Positions 1 through 6,815 of a stretch of DNA of 11,673 nucleotides are shown here, one piece after another. The DNA comes from JBFEUI01 sp041547565. Its GTDB lineage: Bacteria; Pseudomonadota; Gammaproteobacteria; Thiohalomonadales; Thiohalomonadaceae. Positions within the stretch are counted from its first letter, which is position 1. Each line of letters opens with the position of its first letter. The notes below the pieces were generated by a model. It did not search any database. It was not told the DNA's origin and saw only the letters and a list, made by a program, of their open reading frames with translations. The position numbers and the translations under genes are program-made. Location of the stretch: contig JBFEUI010000092.1 in NCBI GenBank assembly GCA_041547565.1, positions 1 to 11,673 of the forward strand. The letters run 5' to 3'.

Positions 1-26
1 CCCTTTTTTTTGTGTGTAAAAAAGGG
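1..26. terminator. Hairpin at left edge, possible terminator
   Basis: CCCTTTTTT at 1-9 is complementary to AAAAAAGGG at 18-26, with a TT plus GTGTGT loop between them. It is a nine-base-pair, mostly A:T stem lying directly in front of the transporter's ribosome binding site. It may be the tail of a terminator for a gene left of the window, but the left side is cut off, so this cannot be settled. Confidence 0.35.
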
Positions 27-36
27 AGCAAGGAAG

Positions 37-936
37 ATGTCAGTACCAGCGGCCTACCTGGGGATCATTGTAATCTGGGCAACCACGCCGCTCGCGATAA
101 AATGGAGCGGGATGGATGCGGGTTTTCTGTTTGGCGTATCTGCGCGCATGGGGATCGGTGTGGCGATCTGCCTGTTGCTGGTCATGCTGCTGCGCCACCC
201 CCTGCCACTCGAGCGCCGTGCCGTGTGGAGCTACCTGGTTGCCGGCTTGAGCATTTTTGCGGCCATGCTCTCGATCTACTGGGCGGCGCAGCAGATCCCC
301 TCGGGTCTGATATCCGTGCTGTTTGGCCTGACCCCTTTTGCCACGGGCATCATGGCGGCACAGTGGCTGACAGAGAAAACCCTGACGCCCTTGCGCCTGC
401 TGGGAATGGCGTTGGGCGTGGCGGGGCTGGCGTTGATCTTTCTCTCCAACGGCACACGGGAGGGGGCAAATCTTAGCGGTGTTGCGGCAGTACTGTTTGC
501 CGTTACAGTCCATTCGGCCAGTTCGGTCTGGCTGAAACGTATCGGTGCCGGGCTTTCGCCCCTGAGCCTGAATAGCGGTGCTTTGCTGGTGGCCACGCCG
601 CTGTTTTTCCTGGTGTGGTGGGGTGCCGATGGCCCGGCAAGCGCGCCATTGACGCTCACGCGTGGCATGTGGGCCATCGTTTACCTGGGCGTCTTCGGTA
701 CCGCTATTGGCTTTAACCTCTACTACTACGTGCTGCACCATGTGACGGCCGGTGCGGTATCGCTGATCACCCTGATCACGCCGGTGCTGGCGCTGTGGCT
801 GGGGAGCGTGCTCAACGGCGAGCAGTTGCAGCCCGTGGTGTGGCTGGGCAGCGGCACGATATTAACCGGCCTGATGTTGTACCAGTGGGGGGAACAGCTG
901 TACGCCAGGGTCGTGCCGGGCAGGCTCGACATATGA
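37..936 (+). CDS. EamA/DMT-family membrane transporter (drug/metabolite exporter type)
   Basis: This is a 299-residue polytopic inner-membrane protein of the EamA (DMT, ten-helix) family. Members export or import small metabolites such as amino acids, nucleosides or drugs; the substrate cannot be told from the sequence. It starts with an IIVIWATTPLAIKWS helix, carries two repeated halves of about five hydrophobic helices each, and has the typical second-half ending with GTAIGFNLYYYVLHHV and ITLITPVLALWLGSVLNGEQ near residues 210-265. I chose the ATG at 37 because GGAGCAAGGAAG lies just upstream. An in-frame TTG at 10 would add nine residues (MCVKKGARK) inside the edge hairpin and is unlikely. 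Its length is normal for the family. It is followed by a GC palindrome and a convergent gene, so it appears to end its transcription unit. Confidence 0.9.
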   Translation: MSVPAAYLGIIVIWATTPLAIKWSGMDAGFLFGVSARMGIGVAICLLLVMLLRHPLPLERRAVWSYLVAGLSIFAAMLSIYWAAQQIPSGLISVLFGLTPFATGIMAAQWLTEKTLTPLRLLGMALGVAGLALIFLSNGTREGANLSGVAAVLFAVTVHSASSVWLKRIGAGLSPLSLNSGALLVATPLFFLVWWGADGPASAPLTLTRGMWAIVYLGVFGTAIGFNLYYYVLHHVTAGAVSLITLITPVLALWLGSVLNGEQLQPVVWLGSGTILTGLMLYQWGEQLYARVVPGRLDI

Positions 937-937
937 A

Positions 938-959
938 GAGGGGGGCTTAAGCCCCCCTC
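938..959. terminator. Perfect GC palindrome between convergent genes
   Basis: A perfect 22-base palindrome (GAGGGGGG arm, centre CTTAAG) lies two bases after the transporter stop and 25 bases after the stop of the facing haem-protein gene. Its position suggests a shared transcription end for both strands. It lacks a clean T-run on either side, so it is not a classical intrinsic terminator and may need help or act as an RNA-end stabiliser. Confidence 0.5.
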
Positions 960-983
960 GTACGGTGTTACCGTGTTGCAGTG

Positions 984-1562
984 TTACATGTCCTGGGTGA
1001 TGGTGAAGGCGCCGCGAATCTGACCGGGCTTGTAGCCGCGCGCCATGTCCTGCGGATAGAGTTCGTCCAGCTTGGCCGCCACCTTCGGGTCGATGTTCTC
1101 ACCGTGACACTTGAGACAGGGCATCTTGTTCAGCGGCGGCATGCCGATGGCCTTCATGAAACGGAACTGTTTCTTGCCGTCGTTCTCGACCACCTCGAAG
1201 TAGGCCATCTTGGCCGGGTTCTCACCGGCGGCGCGGCGTTCTTCGAATTTCTCCAGCACCGCCCGTTCCCACGCATCCGGTGCATTGTCCGGATTGCGTG
1301 TCTTGAGGCTGGTGCGGGCGACCTTCATGCCGTGTTTCTGCGACATGGCATGGGCGATATAGGGTGCACTCTTGTTGCATACGTTGATGGCGTTCAGTGG
1401 TCCCCCCTCTTTCATTGCCTTGACCAGTTCCCCCTTCAACTCACCGAAAAACTCCTTCACAACAACCTTGCTTTTTGCCGCACGCTGCTTGACCTGCTCA
1501 TCGGCCAGAGTGGCGCCAAAGGGTGCGATGCACAACAGTGCAACAGAAATGAATTTGCGCAT
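984..1562 (-). CDS. DUF3365 periplasmic c-type haem protein
   Basis: This 192-residue protein has a signal peptide (MRKFISVALLCIAPFGATLA, cleavage about residue 20) and one haem-binding motif, CLKCH, at residues 149-153 near the C-terminus. Between them lies the DUF3365 core, including AINVCNKSAP around Cys62 and GMKVARTSLKTRNPDN around residues 78-93. The family is related to cyanobacterial Tll0287, a c-type haem protein reported to have unusual His/Cys axial ligation; Cys62 aligns in kind with that Cys ligand. It is probably exported and matured by the cytochrome c system, and acts as a periplasmic redox or redox/gas-sensing protein; the exact role is unknown. The start at 1562 is supported by GGAGGAGA on the minus strand. 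An upstream in-frame extension to 1655 would spoil the signal peptide. It stands alone, divergent from the YfaZ-type gene. Confidence 0.9.
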   Translation of the reverse strand: MRKFISVALLCIAPFGATLADEQVKQRAAKSKVVVKEFFGELKGELVKAMKEGGPLNAINVCNKSAPYIAHAMSQKHGMKVARTSLKTRNPDNAPDAWERAVLEKFEERRAAGENPAKMAYFEVVENDGKKQFRFMKAIGMPPLNKMPCLKCHGENIDPKVAAKLDELYPQDMARGYKPGQIRGAFTITQDM

Positions 1563-1676
1563 TATCTCTCCTCCGCTTGTGACGAATTCTATATTATTTG
1601 GATTACTCCCCCAGGCAGTGCAGCCGCAAGGCTGTCGACTACCAATGTGCAACATTAGTTAGTATCATGGTCAAGA

Positions 1677-1695
1677 TATGTGACTTTGTTACATA
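1677..1695. promoter_or_regulatory. Operator-like palindrome in divergent spacer
   Basis: TATGTGAC and GTTACATA form eight-base arms with one mismatch around a TTT centre. The site lies in the 263-base spacer between the divergent haem-protein and YfaZ-type genes, about 115 bases before the haem gene start and 130 before the other. The half-site resembles, but does not fit, a CRP site: the TGTGA and TTACA halves are five rather than six bases apart. I could not place convincing -35/-10 pairs around it. Confidence 0.3.
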
Positions 1696-1825
1696 GCTAA
1701 AGTTGACGCCACTGAGTTTAGCCGCATGTGAAATGCGCGGCAATCGGCCATCTTCTTATGTTATGTAGAAAATTCCATGGGCTGCGACCGCCGCCGGCCC
1801 TGAAGAGTTAGAAGAGAGGATACCT

Positions 1826-2392
1826 ATGATCGTAAGAAGCCTGGGCTTTGTTGCCTTGTTCACTGTCGCGGGCGCAGCCTATGCCGACAGTCTCGATGTC
1901 AACTTGAATGACGATACGCTGCGCCTGACATACGCCAAGGCGATACAGTCGACCTACAAGGGACTGGAGCTCGATGCCGGCTGGCTCTATACCGAAGAGA
2001 ATGACGACTCCGAGAGTCTGTTCCACCTGGGTCTGCAGGTGTCCGGGGAGAACTGGAGCGACGCCGGCACCTTCGATATCAGCGTGGGCGGCCGTGCGGT
2101 CTACGGCAGCCCGGGGGATTACGATTTGATGGCGATCGGCTTTGGCGGTGATGTGCGCTTCTCTCCCATCGAACGCGTGGGCTTTGGTGCCAACGCCTAT
2201 TTTGCCCCCTCCATTACCTCGTTCATGGATGCCGAGGGCTACCGGGAGTACGGCGTGCGGGTGGACTACCAGCTGTTGCCGCAGGCCTTCATCTATGTCG
2301 GCTATCGCGATATCGAGATCGATATCGAGGATGTGGGGCCTGACGCCGAGTATGACGATGAGGCGCACATCGGCTTCAAGATGTTGTTCTAG
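1826..2392 (+). CDS. YfaZ-family outer-membrane beta-barrel protein
   Basis: This 188-residue exported protein has a clear signal peptide (MIVRSLGFVALFTVAGAAYA, cut before DSLDVNL). The rest consists of alternating, amphipathic beta-strand segments rich in Gly, Tyr and acidic residues, and it ends in a terminal Phe (HIGFKMLF), the usual outer-membrane barrel signature. The pattern (LDVNLNDDTLRLTYA near the mature N-terminus, then a glycine-rich middle around VGFGANAYFAPS and a closing VDYQLLPQAFIYVGYRDIEI segment) fits the YfaZ family, small outer-membrane proteins of unproven function. The start follows AGAGAGGA at good spacing. It is monocistronic: a strong terminator begins about 15 bases after its stop. 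The barrel assignment is firm; a pore or transport role is only inferred. Confidence 0.8.
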   Translation: MIVRSLGFVALFTVAGAAYADSLDVNLNDDTLRLTYAKAIQSTYKGLELDAGWLYTEENDDSESLFHLGLQVSGENWSDAGTFDISVGGRAVYGSPGDYDLMAIGFGGDVRFSPIERVGFGANAYFAPSITSFMDAEGYREYGVRVDYQLLPQAFIYVGYRDIEIDIEDVGPDAEYDDEAHIGFKMLF

Positions 2393-2407
2393 AGGCCATT
2401 TAAAGCA

Positions 2408-2444
2408 CACAAAAAAAGGCTGCCGCAGGCAGCCTTTTTTTGTG
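2408..2444. terminator. Strong bidirectional intrinsic terminator
   Basis: A GGCTGCC/GGCAGCC stem with a GCA loop is flanked by seven A's on the left and seven T's on the right, giving a stem of up to 17 pairs (2408-2424 with 2428-2444). It would stop transcripts of the YfaZ-type gene rightward and, by symmetry, of the CBS-domain gene leftward. Confidence 0.92.
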
Positions 2445-2507
2445 CAAGGGATGACTTTATGCCGCGAACTACAGGGAGGCGCGAGAGCGGCGTTGTCTTC
2501 CGCTTGA

Positions 2508-3098
2508 TTATCCCAGTGCTGCCTCCAGCTCGGCGAAGGTACGGGCTACCTCGGTGGTCTCGATGTTCATGCCCAGCTGCTTGCTGATCTGCTTGGTTGA
2601 GAACAGGCCGCGGATGATCTGCTGCTTGTTGTCGTCGAACTCGACCACCAGGGCGTGCTGCCGTCCCGCCGATGTCAGTGTTTCGATGATGTCACCGACC
2701 CTGGCCTTCTCCACGTCCACCATGTGCAGCACTTCCAGCTCCTCCTGCGGCGTCATGATATCGCGCAGGAAGATGTCCTCGCGTTTACCGCCCACCTCTT
2801 TCAGGTATTTCAGCGGTTTGTCACCATTGATATCGGTGGTGGTGATAAGGCCGATAACCGCATTGTACTGGTCGGTGACAAAGAGCAGGCGCACGCCGCT
2901 GGCGATCATGCGCTGATTGGCATTTTCGATGGTGGCACAGGGCCCCATGGTAATGGCGGCCACCTTGGTAAAGTCGGTCATCACCTCTGTGGCGGGGCTG
3001 TTTACCTTAACCAACTCGGGCAGCACCTGCGGGGGGCGGTGGTAGGTTGTCTCCGGCTGTAAGGGGGCCGAGCTTAAGGCGTTGAACTTGTCTGACAT
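2508..3098 (-). CDS. Two-CBS-domain protein
   Basis: This 196-residue soluble protein has a tandem CBS pair: the first at about residues 37-92 (VMTDFTKVAAITMGPCATIENA through VIGLITTTDI), the second at about 111-176 (LRDIMTPQEE through GLFSTKQISKQLG). CBS pairs bind adenosine nucleotides such as AMP, ATP or SAM and usually regulate a partner. No catalytic or membrane domain is attached here, so this is a stand-alone sensor or regulatory module with an unknown partner. A 36-residue polar, proline-rich N-terminal stretch precedes the pair. The start is well supported by GGAGAGATACC before the ATG on the minus strand. A perfect TATAAT lies 22-27 bases upstream, implying a very short leader. No operon partner is visible. 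Confidence 0.88.
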   Translation of the reverse strand: MSDKFNALSSAPLQPETTYHRPPQVLPELVKVNSPATEVMTDFTKVAAITMGPCATIENANQRMIASGVRLLFVTDQYNAVIGLITTTDINGDKPLKYLKEVGGKREDIFLRDIMTPQEELEVLHMVDVEKARVGDIIETLTSAGRQHALVVEFDDNKQQIIRGLFSTKQISKQLGMNIETTEVARTFAELEAALG

Positions 3099-3119
3099 GG
3101 TATCTCTCCAGCGCTGGGG

Positions 3120-3125
3120 ATTATA
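3120..3125 (-). promoter_or_regulatory. Likely -10 box for the CBS-domain gene
   Basis: A consensus TATAAT read on the minus strand lies 22 bases upstream of the CBS gene's ATG. It would place the transcription start near 3113 and leave a leader of about 15 bases holding the ribosome binding site. The -35 position is an A-tract (the T-run at 3143-3149 on the plus strand), not a consensus hexamer. Confidence 0.45.
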
Positions 3126-3302
3126 ATCAGGCGCTTCATATGTTTTTTTGTGTGTAAGGGCCTGTTTCGAGTGCTTGGTTCGTTTCTGCTTAACGAATAA
3201 TCCAAGTCCTATTCATTTAATAATGCAAGCAAATGGCTTTTGCAATCACGCTTAGACTAAATCTATTTCGGTCGCTATTAACAAATTCGATGAATTATTT
3301 TA

Positions 3303-3995
3303 ATGGGTACTTATAAAGCGGTTTTGTTTGATCTGTTTCATACACTGGTCGATGTGGCCAGTGCCCCCGGCGCCCGGGGCCGATACACTGCCGATATTCT
3401 GGGTGTTGGACGCGATGAGTGGAATCGCGCCTGTTTCAGCTCGATTCACGATATCTGCCGTCCGACTGAGCATGTGGATGTGATCCGTGCCATGGCACAC
3501 AGCCTGGACCGTTCGATCCCCGAGTCGCGTATCCGTGAGGCAACCGCTGAGCGGCAACAGCGCTTCGACCATGCACTGTGTCATGTCGAAGAGGAGACGC
3601 TTGCTGCGCTGGGCGAATTGAGGGCACTGGGCTATCGCCTGGCACTGGTATCCAACGCCTCCAGTGGCGAGGTGAGTGCCTGGAGGCGTTCACCCCTGGC
3701 CGGGCTGTTCGATGAGGTGGTGTTTAGCTGGGAGTGCGGGGTGCGCAAGCCGCAGCCGGCCATCTACGAGGAAGCGCTCAGGCGCCTGGCAATCGACAGC
3801 GGGCAGGGCGTGTTTGTCGGTGACGGCGGCAGTGAGGAGCACCGGGGCGCACATGAGGTGGGTCTGGACACTGTCTTTTTCACCCGCTACATCGCCCACT
3901 ACAGCCCGCAACGGTTGGCACAGCGTCGCCATAAAAGCCGTTGGGAGGCTGCGTCACTGCAGGAACTGGCGGGCCTGTTGTACCGGGACGAGTGA
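3303..3995 (+). CDS. HAD-superfamily hydrolase with variant motif I
   Basis: This 230-residue Rossmann-fold hydrolase is cytoplasmic. HAD motifs are all locatable: motif I VLFDLFHTLVD with nucleophile Asp10; motif II LALVSNAS with Ser117; motif III Lys149 in RKPQPAIYEEAL; motif IV FVGDGGSEE with Asp174. A helical cap fills residues 18-90. In ordinary HAD phosphatases the second motif I Asp (position 12 here) is the general acid/base; here it is Phe. Haloacid dehalogenases also lack it (Tyr there), so a non-phosphatase reaction or a slow phosphatase is possible; the substrate is unknown. The ribosome binding site is weak (AT-rich GAATTATTTTA before the ATG), and no better start is in frame. 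It has its own spacer upstream and a strong terminator downstream, so it is probably monocistronic. Confidence 0.85.
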   Translation: MGTYKAVLFDLFHTLVDVASAPGARGRYTADILGVGRDEWNRACFSSIHDICRPTEHVDVIRAMAHSLDRSIPESRIREATAERQQRFDHALCHVEEETLAALGELRALGYRLALVSNASSGEVSAWRRSPLAGLFDEVVFSWECGVRKPQPAIYEEALRRLAIDSGQGVFVGDGGSEEHRGAHEVGLDTVFFTRYIAHYSPQRLAQRRHKSRWEAASLQELAGLLYRDE

Positions 3996-4002
3996 TCAGG
4001 AT

Positions 4003-4031
4003 AAAAAAGGGGGGCAACGCCCCCCTTTTTT
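4003..4031. terminator. Bidirectional intrinsic terminator
   Basis: A perfect 13-pair stem (AAAAAAGGGGGGC with GCCCCCCTTTTTT) closes on an AAC loop. Runs of A and T on the outer arms give a T-tract on both strands, so it serves the HAD gene (+) and the convergent HU gene (-, stop at 4051). Confidence 0.95.
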
Positions 4032-4050
4032 ATGGTGAAACGCTCAAGGA

Positions 4051-4497
4051 TTAAGAGGCGAAATCCTTCAGTTTCTTCAACGGGCGAATCTTGACCTGTG
4101 TGGAGGCCGGTTTGGCCTTGAACATGGTCTCTTCGCCGGTAAACGGATTGATCCCCTTGCGTGCCTTGCGCGCGGGTTTCTTGACGGTGGTGATCTTCAG
4201 CAGGCCGGGCAGGGTGAAGCTGCCGGCACCGCGCTTGCGCACGTGACCGTCGATGATGTCGGTCAGCTCGTCGAAGACAGCCGCGACATCCTTCTTGGAC
4301 AGGTTGGTGTTCTCGGCAATCTGGGTGTACATGGCCGACTTGGTCATTGGCGCGGAGATGGCCTTGACCTTTTTCGGTGCAGCCTTGGCTACGGCCTTTT
4401 TGGCCACGGGCTTTTTAGTTGCAACCTTCTTCTTGGCAACAACCTTCTTTTTTGCGGCAGTCTTTTTCTTTGCAGCGGCTTTTTTCTTGGCAACCAT
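4051..4497 (-). CDS. HU-family DNA-binding protein with Lys/Ala-rich N-terminal tail
   Basis: This 148-residue nucleoid protein has two parts. Residues 1-50 are almost only Lys, Ala and Val, in repeats such as AKKK and AAKKK, resembling eukaryotic histone H1 tails. Residues 51-148 are an HU/IHF domain: the helical dimerisation part (TKSAMYTQIAENTNLSKKDVAAVFDEL), the beta segment GAGSFTLPGLLKITTVKK, and the DNA-clamping arm with INPFTGEE, whose Pro118 would intercalate into DNA. The usual HU is about 90 residues; the extra length is the tail. N-terminally tailed HUs are known, for example in Deinococcus. The tail should add non-specific DNA binding and compaction. The start is fixed by AAGGGAGA upstream and by the tail reading straight from the ATG. 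It has its own promoter region in the 241-base spacer it shares with the YjbQ gene. Confidence 0.93.
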   Translation of the reverse strand: MVAKKKAAAKKKTAAKKKVVAKKKVATKKPVAKKAVAKAAPKKVKAISAPMTKSAMYTQIAENTNLSKKDVAAVFDELTDIIDGHVRKRGAGSFTLPGLLKITTVKKPARKARKGINPFTGEETMFKAKPASTQVKIRPLKKLKDFAS

Positions 4498-4738
4498 CGA
4501 TGTTGTCTCCCTTTGGATGTATGGTGGCGAATGCCGCTAAATTTTGTAACGGCTACACGGAAAAGACAAGAAGAAATCGAGAAAAACAGCGAAAAAAGCG
4601 CCTTTTTTACTTTGTTGGCACAACTGCGGTAGAGTTCGCGAAAAAATCGTGTGAAAGTTTCCATGCTGTCAATAATAAAGTCGCCTATTTCCCGGTGCGG
4701 ACAGGGGACGATGCTGCAATATCCCAGGAGAGACAACT

Positions 4739-5146
4739 GTGATTCGTGAATTAACGGTGAATGTGTCGGGGCAGGGGCTGCATGAGATCACCTCGCAGGT
4801 GCAGGCTGTGGTGGCGCAGAGCGCTCTGGAGGAGGGGTTGTGTACCCTGTTTGTACAGCATACCTCTGCCAGCCTGACCATCCAGGAGAATGCCGACCCG
4901 TCCGCACGGCGCGACCTAGAGAACTGGCTCAACCGGCTGGTCAAGGAGAATGACCCGCTCTATACCCACACCCTGGAGGGGCCCGACGATATGCCTGCCC
5001 ACATTAAATCGGTACTCACATCCACCACCCTTGCCATCCCCGTCCTCAATGCACGGCTGGCGCTGGGGACCTGGCAGGGGATCTATCTGTGGGAACACCG
5101 CCACGGCGGTGGCAGGCGGCGCCTGGTGTTGCATCTGGGCGACTGA
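4739..5146 (+). CDS. yjbQ: YjbQ/UPF0047 family protein
   Basis: This 135-residue protein belongs to the YjbQ (UPF0047, TIGR00149) family, annotated from E. coli work as a secondary thiamine-phosphate synthase; the true cellular role remains uncertain. It shows the family hallmarks in order: HTSASLTIQENADPSARRDL (residues 41-60), the HTLEGPDDMPAHIKS block (77-91, histidines in a presumed metal/active site) and LGTWQGIYLWEHR (109-121). Its length is typical. The start is GTG at 4739, eight bases after AGGAG; no ATG fits. The next gene, an AEC permease, begins 17 bases after its stop, so the two are probably co-transcribed. The 241 bases upstream hold the divergent HU gene's promoter too; I found no convincing -35/-10 pair there. 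Confidence 0.9.
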   Translation: MIRELTVNVSGQGLHEITSQVQAVVAQSALEEGLCTLFVQHTSASLTIQENADPSARRDLENWLNRLVKENDPLYTHTLEGPDDMPAHIKSVLTSTTLAIPVLNARLALGTWQGIYLWEHRHGGGRRRLVLHLGD

Positions 5147-5163
5147 TCCCCATTTAATGCGCC

Positions 5164-6078
5164 ATGATTGACGTTATCCTGCAGTCAGCCGCCCTCATCG
5201 TGTGTGGGGTGCTGTGGCAGATCTTCACCCCCCAGGGCGTGGATGCCGCCACCATGCGCCGCAGCCTGACCTCCCTGGTGTATGTGCTGTTGCTGCCGGC
5301 CCTGGTGCTGGGTGTTTTGTGGCAGGCGCCGCTCGGCGTTGACACCATAAAGGTCGCACTGCTCGCTGCTGCAGGCGTATTTATCGGCATGGGGCTGGCC
5401 TGGTTGTGGTATCGCCTGAGCAGACCGGCGCATGCCGCATTGGGTGCCCTGCTGCTTGCCGCTGCCTTTCCCAACGCCACCTATCTCGGCCTGCCGGTGC
5501 TTGAGGCCAGCCTGGGCAGTTGGGCCCGTTCGGTGGCCATTCAATACGACCTGTTTGCCTGTACCCCGTTGTTGTTGAGTTTTGGCGTGGTGCTGGCCGC
5601 ACGCATGGGGGGTAGTGCCCAGCGCGGTCACCCGGTGATGGCCCTGTTAAAGGTGCCGCCGTTATGGGCGGCGGTGGCCGGCGTGGTGCTTAACCTGCAG
5701 GGTATACCGCAACCCGGCATGCTGGCAGGTCTGCTCGATATGCTCGGCGGTGGGGTGGTGCCGCTGATGCTGTTTTCCATAGGTCTTAGCCTGCGCTGGT
5801 CAGACAAATGGCTGGGGCAGGTGCACCTTGTGCTGCCCGTGGTGTTGATTCAACTTCTCCTGACGCCGCTGGCGATCTGGGGACTGAGCGGCCTGAGTGG
5901 ATTGGGCAGCGGCCTGCAGACCGCAGTGGTGCTGGAGGCGGCCATGCCGAGCATGGTGCTGGGCATCGTACTGTGTGACCGCTACCGTCTCGACAGCGGC
6001 CTGTATGCCATGGCTGTGACGCTAAGTACGGCCATGGCAATGCTGTCATTGCCCGCCTGGTTTCGGTTGCTGTCGTGA
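5164..6078 (+). CDS. AEC-family (auxin efflux carrier type) permease
   Basis: This 304-residue integral membrane protein has about ten hydrophobic helices arranged as two five-helix halves, typical of the AEC/bile-acid-arsenite superfamily. Diagnostic parts are PNATYLGLPVLEASLG around residues 100-115 in the first half and the closing LEAAMPSMVLGIVLCDRYRLDSGLYAMAV segment in the second. The family includes malonate/malate and other organic-anion carriers; the substrate cannot be assigned. The start at 5164 follows the YjbQ stop by 17 bases and has only a weak ribosome binding site, which fits translational coupling within one transcript. No other in-frame start gives a better N-terminus; the first helix begins at residue 3. 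Confidence 0.88.
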   Translation: MIDVILQSAALIVCGVLWQIFTPQGVDAATMRRSLTSLVYVLLLPALVLGVLWQAPLGVDTIKVALLAAAGVFIGMGLAWLWYRLSRPAHAALGALLLAAAFPNATYLGLPVLEASLGSWARSVAIQYDLFACTPLLLSFGVVLAARMGGSAQRGHPVMALLKVPPLWAAVAGVVLNLQGIPQPGMLAGLLDMLGGGVVPLMLFSIGLSLRWSDKWLGQVHLVLPVVLIQLLLTPLAIWGLSGLSGLGSGLQTAVVLEAAMPSMVLGIVLCDRYRLDSGLYAMAVTLSTAMAMLSLPAWFRLLS

Positions 6079-6241
6079 AGGCAGGGTGGCGTTCGCAAAT
6101 TTGCATCGCTATCATAGGCAATTAGTAGGTAATTTCCTGAATATCACAGGAGTGCGGGTGCGGTTGAACAAGAACGAATGGTGCACCTTCTGCCGCTGGG
6201 AGCACGACAGGCAGAGAAACGCGGAAAACGGGAAAATGTGT

Positions 6242-6811
6242 ATGAGGAAGTATCTTTGCCTGGTCCTGATGTGTTGTGTCGGGCTGCCGGCGCTAGCAGA
6301 GACCCTGTATATCGATGATATGGTGCGCGTCGGCATTCGCGCCGCGCCGCGTTCCAGCGACAAGCCACTGAAGGTGGCCACTACCGGGATGAAGGTGGAG
6401 GTGCTGGAGCGGGACGGACGCTATATACGGGTCAGGACGGATGATGGTGTCGAAGGCTGGATGAACAGCCTCTACGCTTCGGAAGAGCCCCCCGCACGTC
6501 TTGCGATAGCCTCCCTGCAACAGCAGTACGATCATTTGAAGCAGCAGCATGATGAGATGCAGCAGCAGGTGGCCGGATTGCAGGAAGAGGCGCATCAGGC
6601 GCAACAACAAATCGCCGGCTTGAGCGATGACAACGCTAAACTGCTATCCAAGGTAAAGGCCTATCAGAAGGCCGAGAACTCCGAGCTGAAACGTTACGCC
6701 TGGGCCATCACCACGGGGGCAATGGTCGGCCTGTTCCTGCTCGGTATCTTTCTGGGTATTGCGTGGTACAAGCAACGCCTCGCCCGGCGCCTGGGCGGTC
6801 TGGAACTTTAA
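6242..6811 (+). CDS. YgiM-like SH3-domain / coiled-coil / membrane-anchor protein
   Basis: This 189-residue envelope protein has the TIGR04211 (E. coli YgiM-type) architecture: signal peptide (MRKYLCLVLMCCVGLPALA, cut before ETLYI), a bacterial SH3 domain at about residues 21-82 (VRVGIRAAPRSSDKPLKV to GVEGWMNSLYAS), a Gln/Glu-rich coiled coil at about 90-150, and one membrane helix at about 154-176 followed by a basic KQRLARR tail that should sit in the cytoplasm. Such SH3 domains are thought to bind peptidoglycan or envelope proteins; the precise role is unproven. I chose the ATG at 6242 because it gives a clean signal peptide, with GGGA about eight bases upstream. An ATG at 6236 would add MC. 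A GTG at 6158 after CAGGAG would add a 28-residue polar extension. It lies 163 bases after the AEC gene, so it may have its own promoter. Confidence 0.85.
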   Translation: MRKYLCLVLMCCVGLPALAETLYIDDMVRVGIRAAPRSSDKPLKVATTGMKVEVLERDGRYIRVRTDDGVEGWMNSLYASEEPPARLAIASLQQQYDHLKQQHDEMQQQVAGLQEEAHQAQQQIAGLSDDNAKLLSKVKAYQKAENSELKRYAWAITTGAMVGLFLLGIFLGIAWYKQRLARRLGGLEL

Positions 6812-6815
6812 AATC

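Noticed and set aside
981..1658. Plus-strand open frame opposite the DUF3365 gene
   Set aside because: Shadow; the minus strand shows a signal peptide, CXXCH motif and good ribosome binding site.
1703..1731. TTGACG as a -35 box for the YfaZ-type gene
   Set aside because: At 17-base spacing the partner hexamer is ATGTGA, too far from TATAAT, so I did not call a promoter.
4541..4569. Possible minus-strand HU promoter (TTGTCT with a TACAAA box)
   Set aside because: The spacer would be only 15 bases; not convincing without mapped starts.
4592..4608. AAAAAAG / CTTTTTT hairpin upstream of yjbQ
   Set aside because: Only seven pairs, six of them A:T, and it lies inside a divergent promoter region, so it is not a credible terminator or attenuator.
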